Shown here: in pieces, positions 46,073 through 56,544 of the stretch | Numbering within the stretch: the stretch's first letter is position 1 | How the letters are laid out: every line of letters starts with the position of its first letter | Assembly: GCF_022374875.2 (NCBI RefSeq) | Contig: NZ_CP092427.2 | Span: 1,116,001 to 1,180,000, forward strand | Origin: Mycolicibacterium rufum | GTDB taxonomy: Bacteria > Actinomycetota > Actinomycetes > Mycobacteriales > Mycobacteriaceae | Length of the DNA: 64,000 nt | Direction: 5' to 3' | Notes under the pieces: model-generated | What the model was told of the DNA's origin: nothing | Seen by the model: the letters and a program-made list of their open reading frames with translations, nothing else | The model's database searches: none | Made by a program: the position numbers and the translations under genes

Positions 46073-48295
46073 TCACTCCGCCGGCGCCGGCGCCTCCACC
46101 AGCAGGGACATCCCGTGCAGCGTCGGCATCTCGACCGCGAAGCTGTGCAGATCGTCGACGGTCGCGATCTCGTTGCCGCTGAACATGTCCGACACCACCG
46201 CGCCGGGCGGCAGATGCTCCGAGCGCACGCTGCCCGCGATGTGCTCCTGAGCGAAGTTCAGCACCGTCAGCTGGAACCGACCCTCCCCGTCAAGCTCGTG
46301 CACCAGCACGAGCATGCCGCGGTGCGACACCTCGGGGATGTCGAGCTGGCGGCTGGTCGCGACGCCGTAGTGCGACCGCACCTTGAGGATCGCCTGCAGC
46401 TGGCGGATGAAGCTGGTCTCGTCGGCGAGCTGCTCGGGGATCGACCCGTAGAGGCTGCGACCCACCGGCATCCCGGCGGTGGACTGGCGGGCGTTCGGGT
46501 TGATACCCATCAGGTCGTGCGCGCCCCGGTTGATCCAACGGGTGTCCCCCTCGGCGATCAGTTCGGCGACCTCCGACACCGGCAGCGTGAGCATGCCGCA
46601 CAGGTCCCAGCCCGACAGCGCGAAGACGCCCGGCTGCAACGCGTTGAACATCGCGAGCAGCAGGTGGGCACGCCGGATCGGATCGACGTCGTCGATGTCG
46701 TCCAGCCTCTTGACACCGAGTGCTGCGGCGACGACCGACGCCGTGGTGCAGGCGATTCCGTTGGTGGTGAACACCCGGTTGTACGGCGCATCGGGCCCGG
46801 TCAGGTGTTCGACGAGATCGCTGCGCACGCTGGCGGCGATCTGTTCCCCGGTGACCTCCACGCCCTTGTAGCTGTAGACGTCGTCGCGGTGGCCGTTCTC
46901 CCAGTGCAGCAACTCGTAGGTGAGCTCGTCGTGGTTCTGCAGCGCGTGCACGAGCGAGGCCGGGTCGACGCCGAGTTCGAGCGTGGTGCGCAGCGTCAGA
47001 CGCAGGAACTCGGTGTCGCCGGTGGCCAGCGCGTGCTGGTAGGCAGGCCGGTTGACGAAGTCGTAGGACAGGTCGGCGCCCGCCTCGCCGATCTGGCGGA
47101 TGTCGTCGATGGTGAGGTTGAGCTCCTGGAACGTGAATCCACCGACCTTGCGCACCATGCTCGCGATCAGGTGATTGGCCGCCTCGGAGAGCGGATGCCC
47201 CTCCGACCACGCCGAATTACCCTCCGACGCAGCCTTTTCCACTCCGAGGAAGCCGTTGGCGTCCAGACGCAGCGCGCCGGTGCCCAGATCGGCCAGCGAA
47301 TGCAGGGCGTCGCCGATCACCAGCCGCATCCCGGCGAACGACGGATCGAGCCAGTTGATCGACGGCTGCCCGTCCTTGAAGTAATGCAGGTACACCCAGC
47401 GCCGTTCGACACCGTCGACACCGGCGACCGGCCGGGTGACGCTCCAGTTGGTCTCTTTGACCCCTTCGGCGTAGAAGATCACCCGCTGGAGTCGACCGAT
47501 GATGTACCCGGCCTTGTCGAGCCATTCCTCGGTCGCGGCGTCGATGTTGATCGAATCCGCGCCGGGCGGCACGTCCGGCAGCTCGTGCCAGTCCCGGGGA
47601 TCGATCTCGACCATGTGATAGATGCCCGGATAGTCGGCGTACTTCATCTCGGCGAGCCGGAAATCGGCGCCCTTGCCGGTGTGGCCGGGCACGATGTCGT
47701 CGATGATGGTGCCGCCGTACCAGGCGGCCGTCGCGCACATCTGCCGGAACTCGTCCTCGGTGCCGAACGCCGGATCGATCTGGGTGCCGATCCGGTCGAA
47801 GTGGCCGTCGACGCTGGGTGTGTACTGCCAGCCGGAGATCCCGCCGGCCCGCTTGACCGGGCCGGTGTGGATGGCCTCGATCCCGATCTCGGCGAACGCC
47901 TTCCACATGTCCTCGCTGGCCATCGCCTTGAGGAACGATTCCTCGGGACGGGTGATCAGCGACAGCGGGTAGGCGGTGAACCACACCGATGCGGTGTCCA
48001 CCGCGCCTCGCGGGTTCGGGGTGGCGTAGGGGTTCTGCCACATCGAGCCCTGCCCGGAGAACTGCGCGCTGATCTCGTTGGCGTCGGCCAACATCGACTG
48101 CGCACGCAACCACTCCACGTAGGCGGGGTTGTTGCCGTTCGCCGGGCCGTCCTGGGAGACCGAACGCCGCACGAATGGCGTCTTGACCCGGGGACGGAAC
48201 CGCAGCGTGCGGGGACGCGCCGGATGAAGGTGCTCGGCGTAGGTGGGTTCGACCGACTCGTGTCCCTCGTCGTCGGTGACCTCCAACTCCGACAT
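46073..48295 (-). CDS. GH13-family alpha-glucan enzyme (trehalose synthase-like)
   Basis: The 740-residue protein has an alpha-amylase (GH13) barrel with the catalytic set: nucleophile Asp345 in ALRLDANGF, acid/base Glu391 in FTFQELNL and the transition-state Asp456 in LQNHDELT. The family includes trehalose synthase and maltosyltransferases, and the [15 protein letters not shown] segment after NHDELT is consistent with that branch. Assignment to one reaction is uncertain; it is longer than mycobacterial TreS. GAGGAGA precedes ATG 48295. No signal peptide; cytoplasmic. Confidence 0.8.
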   Translation of the reverse strand: MSELEVTDDEGHESVEPTYAEHLHPARPRTLRFRPRVKTPFVRRSVSQDGPANGNNPAYVEWLRAQSMLADANEISAQFSGQGSMWQNPYATPNPRGAVDTASVWFTAYPLSLITRPEESFLKAMASEDMWKAFAEIGIEAIHTGPVKRAGGISGWQYTPSVDGHFDRIGTQIDPAFGTEDEFRQMCATAAWYGGTIIDDIVPGHTGKGADFRLAEMKYADYPGIYHMVEIDPRDWHELPDVPPGADSINIDAATEEWLDKAGYIIGRLQRVIFYAEGVKETNWSVTRPVAGVDGVERRWVYLHYFKDGQPSINWLDPSFAGMRLVIGDALHSLADLGTGALRLDANGFLGVEKAASEGNSAWSEGHPLSEAANHLIASMVRKVGGFTFQELNLTIDDIRQIGEAGADLSYDFVNRPAYQHALATGDTEFLRLTLRTTLELGVDPASLVHALQNHDELTYELLHWENGHRDDVYSYKGVEVTGEQIAASVRSDLVEHLTGPDAPYNRVFTTNGIACTTASVVAAALGVKRLDDIDDVDPIRRAHLLLAMFNALQPGVFALSGWDLCGMLTLPVSEVAELIAEGDTRWINRGAHDLMGINPNARQSTAGMPVGRSLYGSIPEQLADETSFIRQLQAILKVRSHYGVATSRQLDIPEVSHRGMLVLVHELDGEGRFQLTVLNFAQEHIAGSVRSEHLPPGAVVSDMFSGNEIATVDDLHSFAVEMPTLHGMSLLVEAPAPAE

Positions 48296-48447
48296 GCATC
48301 TCCTCCTCATCGGTAACGTTCCTGCCCCGTATTGCCACCGCGCCGTGGCCGGAAACCGACGGACGGATACCGTCGCATGATCGCCAGTGACGACGATACT
48401 GCGCACGACGATCGATTCAACGCCCGAGACGAGGAGCCACCCCGCCG

Positions 48448-50112
48448 ATGAGCCGAGACATCCGCGCCCGCTGGGTCCGGCCGGCCGCGTCTGCGCTGGT
48501 GGCGACCTGCCTGCTGGGAGTGACCGGCTGCTCGGGCACCGAGAGCGGCGAGACGCCGACGGCCTCGCCGACCATCGCGGCGCCGACGGCCGCACCCGCG
48601 ATGGACGGTGTGCCACCCCGGCCGCTGTCCGCCGATCCGGCGCGTCTGGCCGACGACCTCGCCGCCGACGAGCGCGCACTGCGCGACCCTGCGACCCCCG
48701 ACGCGGTCCTCGACGCCGCCGCCCACCGTCAGCAGGCCGCCTACCGCCTGCTCGGCCGCCATCCCGAGTGGGACGCGATCGCCCGGCCTCGGATCCCGCG
48801 CGACCTGCTCACCGCGTATGACCACAACATCGACGCCCGCCGCCAGCTCGCCGCGATGGCCCGGCCGCGGGCGACGCTGCCGCCCTGGCGCATCGTCGCG
48901 CCGCGGCCGGCCGATGAGCTGATGGGTTACTACCGCGAGGCCGAGACGGCGTTCGGGGTCGGATGGAACGTGCTGGCCGCGATCAATTTCGTCGAGACCG
49001 CGTTCGGCCGGATCGCCGGTGTCAGCACCGCAGGCGCGCAGGGTCCCATGCAGTTCATGCCGTCGACGTTCGCGGCCTACGGCGCCGGCGGCGACATCCT
49101 CGCCCCACGCGACGCGATCATGGCCGCGGGCCGCTACCTGGCGGCCAACGGCTTCGCCCGCGATCCGGACCACGCGCTCTACCGGTACAACAACTCGATG
49201 CAGTACGTGCGGGCGATCAACGACTACGCCGCGGTGCTGGCCGCCGATCCGGCCGGGTTGCGCGGTTATCACCGCTGGGGCGTCTACGTGAACACCACCT
49301 CCGGCGACGTGCTGCTGCCGGACGACTACGCGGCGGCGGCTCCCGTTCCGGTCGAGGACTACCTGTCGAGGGTCGCGAAAGTGTCGACGCACGTGGAGCT
49401 TTCGCCGGCGAGCGCCCGGGTCCTGGACGCCGCGTTGGCCGTCGCGCGGGACGCGGCCGGTGCCCCACCAGCCGCGCGGGCCGAGGCCCTGTCCCGGCAG
49501 TTCCTCGGAACCCCGTACGGCGCAGACACTCTCGTCGGATCGGGCGGCGTGCCCGAGCGCTTGGTGGCCGAACTGGAGAGAGTCGACTGCTTCACGCTGG
49601 CCGACTACGTGGAGGCACTGAAGCGGTCGACATCCCGCGACCAGTTCGTCAATGCGCTGATCCGGGTGCGCTACAAGGACGGGATCGTCGGCTTCGCGAC
49701 CCGCAAGCACTTCTTCACCGATTGGGCCGCGGCAGCACCGGCCATCGCCGCCGACATCACCGCCACGCTGAGTCCCGACGCCGTCGAGGTGCCCAAGAAC
49801 CTCAACCGCAAAGACGCGGGCGGGGTGTATCTACCCGGCCTGCCGGTGGTCCCGCGCACCGTCGCCTACCTTCCGAGCGCACGGGTGAACGACGATGTCG
49901 TCGGGCAGCTGCGCACCGGGGACTACGTCGGGGCGTACGCCGAGGACGGCGGCCTGGACGTCACCCATGTCGGCATCTACGTCGACGGCCCCCGCGGTCC
50001 CGTGCTGCGCAACGCGTCGTCGCTGACCGCGGACCAGAAGGTGGTCGACACCCCGCTGTTCGACTATCTGCGGACGGTGCCGGGGATCGTGGTGCTGCGC
50101 CCGCTGCAGTAG
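48448..50112 (+). CDS. Lipoprotein: lytic transglycosylase fused to DUF1460 amidase
   Basis: The 554-residue protein has a lipobox signal ([10 protein letters not shown], Cys28), a linker, and an SLT-type lytic transglycosylase domain with catalytic Glu183 in NFVETAFGR and [16 protein letters not shown]-terminal DUF1460 domain (NlpC-like amidase fold) follows, with the candidate nucleophile Cys381 in VDCFTLADY and the motif [12 protein letters not shown]1460 enzymes cleave N-acetylmuramyl-L-alanine bonds in other bacteria. Combining glycan-strand and peptide cleavage in one membrane-anchored protein would remodel peptidoglycan. SD GAGGAG precedes ATG 48448. The domain combination is inferred from motifs. 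Confidence 0.82.
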   Translation: MSRDIRARWVRPAASALVATCLLGVTGCSGTESGETPTASPTIAAPTAAPAMDGVPPRPLSADPARLADDLAADERALRDPATPDAVLDAAAHRQQAAYRLLGRHPEWDAIARPRIPRDLLTAYDHNIDARRQLAAMARPRATLPPWRIVAPRPADELMGYYREAETAFGVGWNVLAAINFVETAFGRIAGVSTAGAQGPMQFMPSTFAAYGAGGDILAPRDAIMAAGRYLAANGFARDPDHALYRYNNSMQYVRAINDYAAVLAADPAGLRGYHRWGVYVNTTSGDVLLPDDYAAAAPVPVEDYLSRVAKVSTHVELSPASARVLDAALAVARDAAGAPPAARAEALSRQFLGTPYGADTLVGSGGVPERLVAELERVDCFTLADYVEALKRSTSRDQFVNALIRVRYKDGIVGFATRKHFFTDWAAAAPAIAADITATLSPDAVEVPKNLNRKDAGGVYLPGLPVVPRTVAYLPSARVNDDVVGQLRTGDYVGAYAEDGGLDVTHVGIYVDGPRGPVLRNASSLTADQKVVDTPLFDYLRTVPGIVVLRPLQ

Positions 50113-50181
50113 GCCGGCCGAGCCTCGGGGACGCACGAGGTCGACGCAAGAGGCACCGGCGTCCACGCGCCGCCGATGAGA

Positions 50182-51813
50182 TCAGCTCGACCCGACCAGC
50201 AGGTCCTCGAACGTCGCTATCTCGGTTCCGTTGTTCTCATTCGATGCCTTCAGCACGGCGATTCGCAGGTGGTCGTCGTGTACTTCGGCGATGTCGCGGG
50301 GCGACGGCTGGCCGAGATCACCCTCGTAGAACCCGCGAATGACATCGATGAACACCGGTGCCGCCAGGCGCCGGGTCACGGTGAGCCTCAGGAGGGCATC
50401 CGCCAAAGCGGGGTACGGAGTGTCACGATCGCCGAGCCACGCGACCATATCGGAGACCGGCTCGACACTGGTCAGAATGTTGACGGAGCTCAACGCCTTG
50501 AGTGTGTCCTCGGGGGTCAACGTGCCGGACAGGACCTTCAACGCCTGGGCGTTGGTGCCTAAGCGGACGGCGCCGCCTTCCCTCCCCACGTAGATCGGGC
50601 CGTTCCACACGTCGCCCACACGCCAGAAGAACTCGAAGCCGAACTGGCACCTGTTTCGCGCGACGAGTTCGAGGTTCCCGTGCTCACCGCCGTAGTTCGA
50701 CTGGATGAGGGACACTTCGTCATACAGCGCGTCCCCGCCGAAGCGCGTTCCCGGCCCCCAGCCCTCCGTCAGCCCGCCCACCGGGTTGTGCGGGATGCCC
50801 ACGTTGCGCGCCCGGTGCAGCAATCCTCCACTTTTCAACGGTGAAACGAGTTCGAAGTTGCCGTAATGGCCGTCATCGAAGAGTCCCGAATCGTCTTGGT
50901 TGTAGTCGCCCTGGATGATCGACGGACGGCCGAAATAGGCGCGCAGCTCTTCGGACTGTGTTTCGGGGGCCGGTTTGGTGACAGTGTCGGCGCTGATCCA
51001 CTCGCAATTGACACCACCGGGTGCCAGCTGATCGAGATACGCGCTGGAGCAGCACCAGATTTGCAGCGCATTCTGTTCAGAGCCCGCAATGATGTACGTG
51101 TTGCCGCGTCGCGTGCAACTTCGGTCCTCCCAGATATCCTTGTAAGTCGTCTGTGTCGACGTAGCGAACGCCGTCGAGAGGATGATGCCCATTCCCACGA
51201 GCTTGCCGCCGGCAATCTGACGCCCGATGTACTCTTCCGGCTTGAGCTTTCCGGGGAATCCTGGCACGCGAGTCCACGCTGATCCCTCATCAGTCGATTT
51301 GATGTAGTAGGTCCATCCCCCGAGTTCGTTTGCCACGACGAGGTGGAACAGTCCGGCCTCGTGAGCATCTCGATGGGCTCCGGGCACCAACGGAATGTCT
51401 TTGAACATCGCCCCCGAGTACGTGATCGCAGGGACACCTGTGCATCCCTGTGCGATCTGCGACCCCAGGTGCCATGTGAGTGCGCCGCCGTTTTCCCGCC
51501 ACCAGTGCTCGAGGGCACCGTCTTGGCGCACGGCGACGACCTCCAGGTTCTTGGTGGGCGTGCCCTGATAGGACATGAAATCCGACTCGGTGACCGAGAC
51601 GCCCTGGTAGTGCGATTCCTGCGCGAAAAGAGTGGGCCCGTACCACTGCAACGCGGCCGCGTCGTCGTTGTCCCGATAGAAGTGAGCGATACCGCCGTCG
51701 GGCCAGGGAATCACGACCTCGAAGTTGTTGCGGTGACGCCCGGCTCGGCTCTGGATGAAGAACCCACCCCACGGCGAGGCTTGCGGCCGCTCGCGCCAAT
51801 CGAATTCGACCAT
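50182..51813 (-). CDS. Lectin/beta-propeller-like protein of a two-gene operon
   Basis: The 543-residue protein contains repeated blades with a shared pattern: NNFEVVIPWPDGGIAHFYRD, then NLEVVAVRQDGALEHWWREN, NFELVSPLKSGGLLHRARN and NLELVARNRCQFGFEFFWR. Each ends in an aromatic/Arg motif that resembles PLL-type or tachylectin-like carbohydrate-binding propellers. A helical C-terminal part follows from about residue 420. No signal peptide. ATG 51813 was chosen because the first repeat begins shortly after; a longer frame extends into the neighbour. It lies 43 bp downstream of the 822-residue gene on the same strand and is probably its partner. Confidence 0.65.
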   Translation of the reverse strand: MVEFDWRERPQASPWGGFFIQSRAGRHRNNFEVVIPWPDGGIAHFYRDNDDAAALQWYGPTLFAQESHYQGVSVTESDFMSYQGTPTKNLEVVAVRQDGALEHWWRENGGALTWHLGSQIAQGCTGVPAITYSGAMFKDIPLVPGAHRDAHEAGLFHLVVANELGGWTYYIKSTDEGSAWTRVPGFPGKLKPEEYIGRQIAGGKLVGMGIILSTAFATSTQTTYKDIWEDRSCTRRGNTYIIAGSEQNALQIWCCSSAYLDQLAPGGVNCEWISADTVTKPAPETQSEELRAYFGRPSIIQGDYNQDDSGLFDDGHYGNFELVSPLKSGGLLHRARNVGIPHNPVGGLTEGWGPGTRFGGDALYDEVSLIQSNYGGEHGNLELVARNRCQFGFEFFWRVGDVWNGPIYVGREGGAVRLGTNAQALKVLSGTLTPEDTLKALSSVNILTSVEPVSDMVAWLGDRDTPYPALADALLRLTVTRRLAAPVFIDVIRGFYEGDLGQPSPRDIAEVHDDHLRIAVLKASNENNGTEIATFEDLLVGSS

Positions 51814-51856
51814 CGTTTCCGTAATCCGTCCGTATCGTGGGGGCGCAAGTATTCGG

Positions 51857-54325
51857 TCAGGGTTGCAAGCCGGTGACCGCTCGGTCGGACATCTCCACAT
51901 CGGGAAAGAACTGACCGAACAGTTCGGGCTCAGCGCGCGCGGCCAAGTCGAGAAATCGCTCGATACTGACCGGGTTCGCGAAATCCTGCTGACGCATCCA
52001 ACCGATGATGGGGTCCATCGGCCCTGGATGACGGACTCGGTAGAACTTGTAGAAATCCGCGATCTGCTTGCCCTTCTCCGCGATCGCCCGATGTTCCTGA
52101 TCGAAGAACGTCTGCGGCACGTAGGTCAGCTGGCCGTTGATCGGGATCGGCGTCGCGGTATGCAGGACTGTCCCAGAGCTCAGAGTTTCCTCGACGACCA
52201 GAAAGACGACGTAGTTGCGGTCACTGGGCGTGTTGGTCAGGCGCAGTTCGAAACCCTCACCGCTCCACGTGAAGCTGTACCCAAGTGTCACCACGGCGGC
52301 AGCGCCATCACGGCGTTCCCCGCCCCACCCTGATTCCCCGTTCTTCCAGGGGATCCGGAGCTCGTCGGTGGTGAACGGCTGCTCACCGAGATTGAAAAGC
52401 ACGACGTCGCGACGTGGGATGCTCAGCGAGTCCGACCCGGAACCAACTGTCTCGAAGGTGAAGGCACCGTCGACACCGAAGTCGTCGTGGACGGGCTGCT
52501 CGACACGTTGATGGTCGGGTATCCACCAGTCGAACGTGTGCGCGGCGATCGACAGCGTGCCTTCGTCACGGTGCAGGCTTCTCGGTGTCGGCCCGCTCGC
52601 CAGCGTCGCTTCGCCGAGGCCGAGGTGGGCCTGCCAGGTCTCCACGACGAGGCACCGCTCGTGCTGGGGATCGGGCTTGTACGACGCCCGCCAGAAGTCG
52701 CCGTACTGACGTTCGTCGTAGCTTCCCCGGCTGCCCAGACTCGCCAGTGTCCTGAGCTTGATCTCGTAGTGGAATGGTCGCGCACGATTCGGTGGTTGTG
52801 TCGTCAGAGTCAGCTCGGCGCGTACGTCCTGGGGCTCGAGGAGGACTTTCGCGGTGATCGGCCGACCGGCCAGCTTCCAGTTGCTCGTGATGCGGGAGTC
52901 TTGCTGAAGGCCCGCGTCTCGAAGGATGCTTCTGGCGGTGACGTCGACCGTTTCGCTGGATGTTGGTTCGCTCATTTCGTTGCGGAGCACGGCCGCGAGG
53001 TGAACGAGCTGGGTGTAGCCGCTGGAGGACAACAGTTCCGCATAATCCCGTTCGGCCTGTGCGTTAGCCGCCGCGGCGCACTCCTCGGGGTTTCCTATCG
53101 CGAAATTGCCGAATGCCCCTGCGATGAGGTCAGCGTTCGGCGGGATCCAACGCAGGTCCATGCCACCCTTCTTCGTCGCCGCGGGACGGCCGACGAATTC
53201 CGCCTGAAAGAGCTCGTTGACGAAATCGCCGTAGAACACGTTGTCGTGGTAGCGCAGGTCCTGAGCGCCTACGGGAAACTGGCTGCACGTTTTCTTCAGA
53301 ACCGGGACCTCGTGAGGGAACGGGACGACGTCGGAGTCAGCGGCCGGGACCCAGTCGATCTCAGCCGGCGTGATGGCGGCACGGCGGAAGTCGTCAGCAG
53401 TGTAGTGAGTGATACCGAGGCATTCTCGGCGCATGCGCTGTGCCAGGTCGTCCAGATCATCGGCGTAATCCCGCAGGGAATCCCGGAAGTCGCCGGTGCT
53501 TCGGTATTCGGGGATGATTCCGCGGATGCACGTCAGATACGACGTCGCTGCCCACGCCGCCATCGGCACCATCAGCCGGTGATCGAAGACGAACCCGTTC
53601 TCCTCCGGCCACGGTGCCGGCTCGGGCTGCGTGCCAGGCGCGAAGGGCAAGGTGTGCAACGTGTTCGGCCACACCAAGTTGTTCGCGCGACGGTCGAAGG
53701 TGGCGAGCCAGGTGTCAACCGCGAGCAGGATGCCGACATCGGTGGCGTGGTGTGAGTGGCTCGACAGCAGGCGCGTCCGATCGGCCTCTAGCTGGTCCGG
53801 TGTCAACGCGCTCGAGGTCGGGCTCTGCCTCACGTAGGCGCTGACGTCAGCGACGAAGGTCTCGACACTGACTCGGTGATCTCTCAGATCTTTGACCTGG
53901 ATTAGGACCTTGAGCGCGTCGACGTTCCGCTCGAGCTCGTCGAAGCGCGCCGTCACCAGCTTCTCCAGAGGCGAAGGTCCCTCCTTGAGGACTCCGAACA
54001 TCTTCAGCGCTTCGACGGCGACGGACGCCACAGCCAGGACGGGCACGGCGACGCTCGCGATGGCGGCCACACCGGCGAGCAGATCGAGCACCTTCGTGTC
54101 GAACCCTAAGCGCTTGAAGATGTCGAGCGCAGGACCCTTCTGGTTGATGTCCTTCAACGCCTTCTGGACGGCTTCGACCGCGGGCTTGATCTTGCTCGGC
54201 TCGATCGGCAGTGCAAACGGCGGTTTGTAGACCGGAGCGCCCGGCGGGGGCTCTTTGGTGAATTGTCCGTCGGCATCGAGGTACATCCCGTTGCCCAGCG
54301 CGAGGGCGAATTCAGAACGGGCCAT
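51857..54325 (-). CDS. Large protein with toxin-like hydrophobic helical N-terminus
   Basis: The 822-residue protein is not recognised. Its N-terminal 200 residues are helical, with a long hydrophobic stretch (residues 80-113; DLLAGVAAIASVAVPVLAVA) preceded and followed by amphipathic helices, as in pore-forming toxins such as the Cry helical domain. The C-terminal third is beta-rich (GYSFTWSGEGFELRLTN). There is no signal peptide or lipobox. SD GGAGGG precedes ATG 54325. It is followed by the propeller-like gene after 43 bp. Codon use has more A/T-ending codons than neighbours by eye, suggesting transfer. The toxin resemblance is a pattern-level inference. Confidence 0.6.
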   Translation of the reverse strand: MARSEFALALGNGMYLDADGQFTKEPPPGAPVYKPPFALPIEPSKIKPAVEAVQKALKDINQKGPALDIFKRLGFDTKVLDLLAGVAAIASVAVPVLAVASVAVEALKMFGVLKEGPSPLEKLVTARFDELERNVDALKVLIQVKDLRDHRVSVETFVADVSAYVRQSPTSSALTPDQLEADRTRLLSSHSHHATDVGILLAVDTWLATFDRRANNLVWPNTLHTLPFAPGTQPEPAPWPEENGFVFDHRLMVPMAAWAATSYLTCIRGIIPEYRSTGDFRDSLRDYADDLDDLAQRMRRECLGITHYTADDFRRAAITPAEIDWVPAADSDVVPFPHEVPVLKKTCSQFPVGAQDLRYHDNVFYGDFVNELFQAEFVGRPAATKKGGMDLRWIPPNADLIAGAFGNFAIGNPEECAAAANAQAERDYAELLSSSGYTQLVHLAAVLRNEMSEPTSSETVDVTARSILRDAGLQQDSRITSNWKLAGRPITAKVLLEPQDVRAELTLTTQPPNRARPFHYEIKLRTLASLGSRGSYDERQYGDFWRASYKPDPQHERCLVVETWQAHLGLGEATLASGPTPRSLHRDEGTLSIAAHTFDWWIPDHQRVEQPVHDDFGVDGAFTFETVGSGSDSLSIPRRDVVLFNLGEQPFTTDELRIPWKNGESGWGGERRDGAAAVVTLGYSFTWSGEGFELRLTNTPSDRNYVVFLVVEETLSSGTVLHTATPIPINGQLTYVPQTFFDQEHRAIAEKGKQIADFYKFYRVRHPGPMDPIIGWMRQQDFANPVSIERFLDLAARAEPELFGQFFPDVEMSDRAVTGLQP

Positions 54326-54505
54326 GGCGTCCCTCCCCGCGATCGTCCGTGACGACGATCTGACTGTGCCCGCCCGAGTCCGGACTCTGGCTGGCTCGGA
54401 CCCGTTCGAACTCGTGAGTCACCTGATGCTAGGTCATGCGGCGTGGTTTGATCGTCGGTTTAAACCTGTTACCTGCCGATTCCGACCCACCAGCGCTCAT
54501 CGAGA

Positions 54506-55933
54506 CTAGACGCCGCGCTCGACCGGGATCCGGCCGTTGTCGACAGCAGCCACCAGCGCGGCGTGGTCGGCCTCGGTCTGATCGGCGTACCGCCGGGCGA
54601 AGGTGCACAACGCCCTGTCCACCTTGTCGGAGCGGCCGAGGTAACCGGCGATCATCGACGCGCCGCTGGTTCGCGCGTGCCCCTTCGCGAGGAGTTGCCC
54701 GACCACCCCGGTGTAGTCGATGAGCGCCGTACCGTCCATCGCGTCCAGCGGGATCGTGCCCTTCATGTTGCGGAACTGGCGCACATAGAACTGCCGCCCG
54801 TCGACCGTCGTCCACCCCAGCAGCGGGTCGCTGACCGTCTGCAGCGCCTGCTGGTACTCCACCACCCGCTGGCCCTGGTGCGCGTGCCAGGCCGACTCGC
54901 CGTGCACGTAGCGCGCCAGGACGGAGCGACGGGCCTGCTTGAGCTGGAGGAAGACGACGTCCTCGGGTGATGAGCCCTCCAGCAGCGCGACATAGGCACG
55001 CAGTCCGACACTGCCCACGCCGACCACCTTGTGCGCGACGTCGAGCAGCGTGTAGCCGCCGAGCACCCGTCGCCAGTGCGTGGACAGCGTCGGGAGGTAA
55101 TCGTCGAGCGCTTCGGCCAGAGCGTCGGCTTCGCTCCCGGGTAGGCGCGTGATCAGCGGAGGTTCCTCGACGATCTTGCGGATCCCGCCGACCTCTTCGG
55201 TGAACCGGGGCAGCGCGCGGTCACTGGTGCGGTGCCGCGCGCGTTTGGCCGAGCGTCGCACCTCGTCGGCGAGCGGGCCGTCCGTCTCGCCGGCCAGCCG
55301 GTCGACGTCGAGCCGGGTGAACGACCGGGTGAACAGCGGCTCGTCGGCCAGCCGGCGCACTTCGTGGCGGTAGGCGGCCACGCACCTTCGCACCGCGGCA
55401 CCGCAGTCGTCCTCGGACGAGCCGTTGTGCCGGCCGGCCACCCAGATGCTGGCGACCAGGCGACGCAGATCCCATTCCCATGCGCCGGGGTGGGCCTCGT
55501 CGAAGTCGTTCAGATCGATCACCAGATCGCGTTCCGGCGATGCGTAGAAGCCGAAGTTCCCCAGGTGGGAGTCACCGCACACCACCGGCGTGATGCCGGT
55601 GGCAGGCAGGTGCGCGACGTCCTCGGCCATGACGACCGCGGTACCGCGCAGGAATCCGTAGGGGGAAGCGACCATCCGTCCCACGCGGATGGGGACCAGA
55701 CGGTCGACCCGGCCGCGATGGTTGTCCTCGATGAGCCCGATCGGATCCGGTCTGTCGGCCGGGGGCGTCCAGTCGGCGAGCGAGCGCCGGGGCACCCGTT
55801 TGCGCAGACTCTTGCCGAGCGCGTACCGCTCGGCGCGGGTGGCCGGTTGTTGCCGCAGGGAGTGGTAGGCGGCGCTGTCGGTGTCCGCCAGCACGGTGTG
55901 TCGGGTCGGCTCGGCAGTGGTCATCGGTTCCAT
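54506..55933 (-). CDS. DUF2252 family protein
   Basis: The 475-residue protein matches DUF2252, a kinase-like fold: VCGDSHLGNFGFYASPERDL, then VIDLNDFDEAHPGAWEWDL, and the later RQFRNMKGTIPLDAM. The His-Leu-Gly-Asn and Asp-Phe-Asp motifs resemble the catalytic loop and metal motif of APH-type kinases, but the activity of this family is unknown. ATG 55933 or 55924 could be the start. It is separated by 180 bp from the 822-residue gene. Confidence 0.85.
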   Translation of the reverse strand: MEPMTTAEPTRHTVLADTDSAAYHSLRQQPATRAERYALGKSLRKRVPRRSLADWTPPADRPDPIGLIEDNHRGRVDRLVPIRVGRMVASPYGFLRGTAVVMAEDVAHLPATGITPVVCGDSHLGNFGFYASPERDLVIDLNDFDEAHPGAWEWDLRRLVASIWVAGRHNGSSEDDCGAAVRRCVAAYRHEVRRLADEPLFTRSFTRLDVDRLAGETDGPLADEVRRSAKRARHRTSDRALPRFTEEVGGIRKIVEEPPLITRLPGSEADALAEALDDYLPTLSTHWRRVLGGYTLLDVAHKVVGVGSVGLRAYVALLEGSSPEDVVFLQLKQARRSVLARYVHGESAWHAHQGQRVVEYQQALQTVSDPLLGWTTVDGRQFYVRQFRNMKGTIPLDAMDGTALIDYTGVVGQLLAKGHARTSGASMIAGYLGRSDKVDRALCTFARRYADQTEADHAALVAAVDNGRIPVERGV

Positions 55934-55969
55934 GGTGCGCCGGTCAGCGTCGGCGCGGACCCCAACAGC

Positions 55970-56467
55970 TCAGTTCGAGGCCGGGCTGAACACGTCCACC
56001 GGCCGCCCCGGCGAGAGCATGACCAGGGGGATGTACCGACTCGTCGACCGCTGATACGCGATGTAGGGCGGGTAGAGGTGGCTCATGTACTCCCAAACCT
56101 CATGCCGCTCAGTGTCTTCCGGCTCGCGCCAGGTGGCCTCGAAGGCCTGGGTGGCGATCTGCACACCGATGGTCTCGTTGGCCAGGATGCTCAGATACCA
56201 CTCCGGATGGGTGTCGGCTCCGCCCTTCGACGCGACGATCACGATCTCACCGCCCCAATTGCCGTAGATGAGCGGCTTGACGTAGGTCCTGCCCGACCTG
56301 CGGCCCGTGTACCTGATCAGGCAGTGCGTCGTCATTGCGCGGCCACCGACCGAACTGAGGTCGACGATGTGGCCCTTCGCCCCGCCCGACTCGAGGTACT
56401 CGGCGAGATGCTCGGCCATCCAATCTCCGCGGTCGGTGTTCATCGCAGCGGCGTCGGCGTCAGCCAT
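55970..56467 (-). CDS. Deazaflavin-dependent nitroreductase family protein
   Basis: The 165-residue protein belongs to the DUF385/Ddn family, which binds F420: LIRYTGRRSGRTYVKPLIYG, then IVASKGGADTHPEWYLSILAN. These are soluble F420 oxidoreductases of mycobacteria; the native substrate is unknown. GAGGGGACTGACAC precedes ATG 56467. It ends 36 bp before DUF2252 and follows the sigma-like gene by 77 bp; all three genes are on the minus strand. Confidence 0.88.
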   Translation of the reverse strand: MADADAAAMNTDRGDWMAEHLAEYLESGGAKGHIVDLSSVGGRAMTTHCLIRYTGRRSGRTYVKPLIYGNWGGEIVIVASKGGADTHPEWYLSILANETIGVQIATQAFEATWREPEDTERHEVWEYMSHLYPPYIAYQRSTSRYIPLVMLSPGRPVDVFSPASN

Positions 56468-56544
56468 GTGTCAGTCCCCTCGATCGGCTGAGCCGACCTT
56501 ACGGGAGGTGCAGTTCGCTGTGGTGCCGGACCTGCGCCAGCGAG

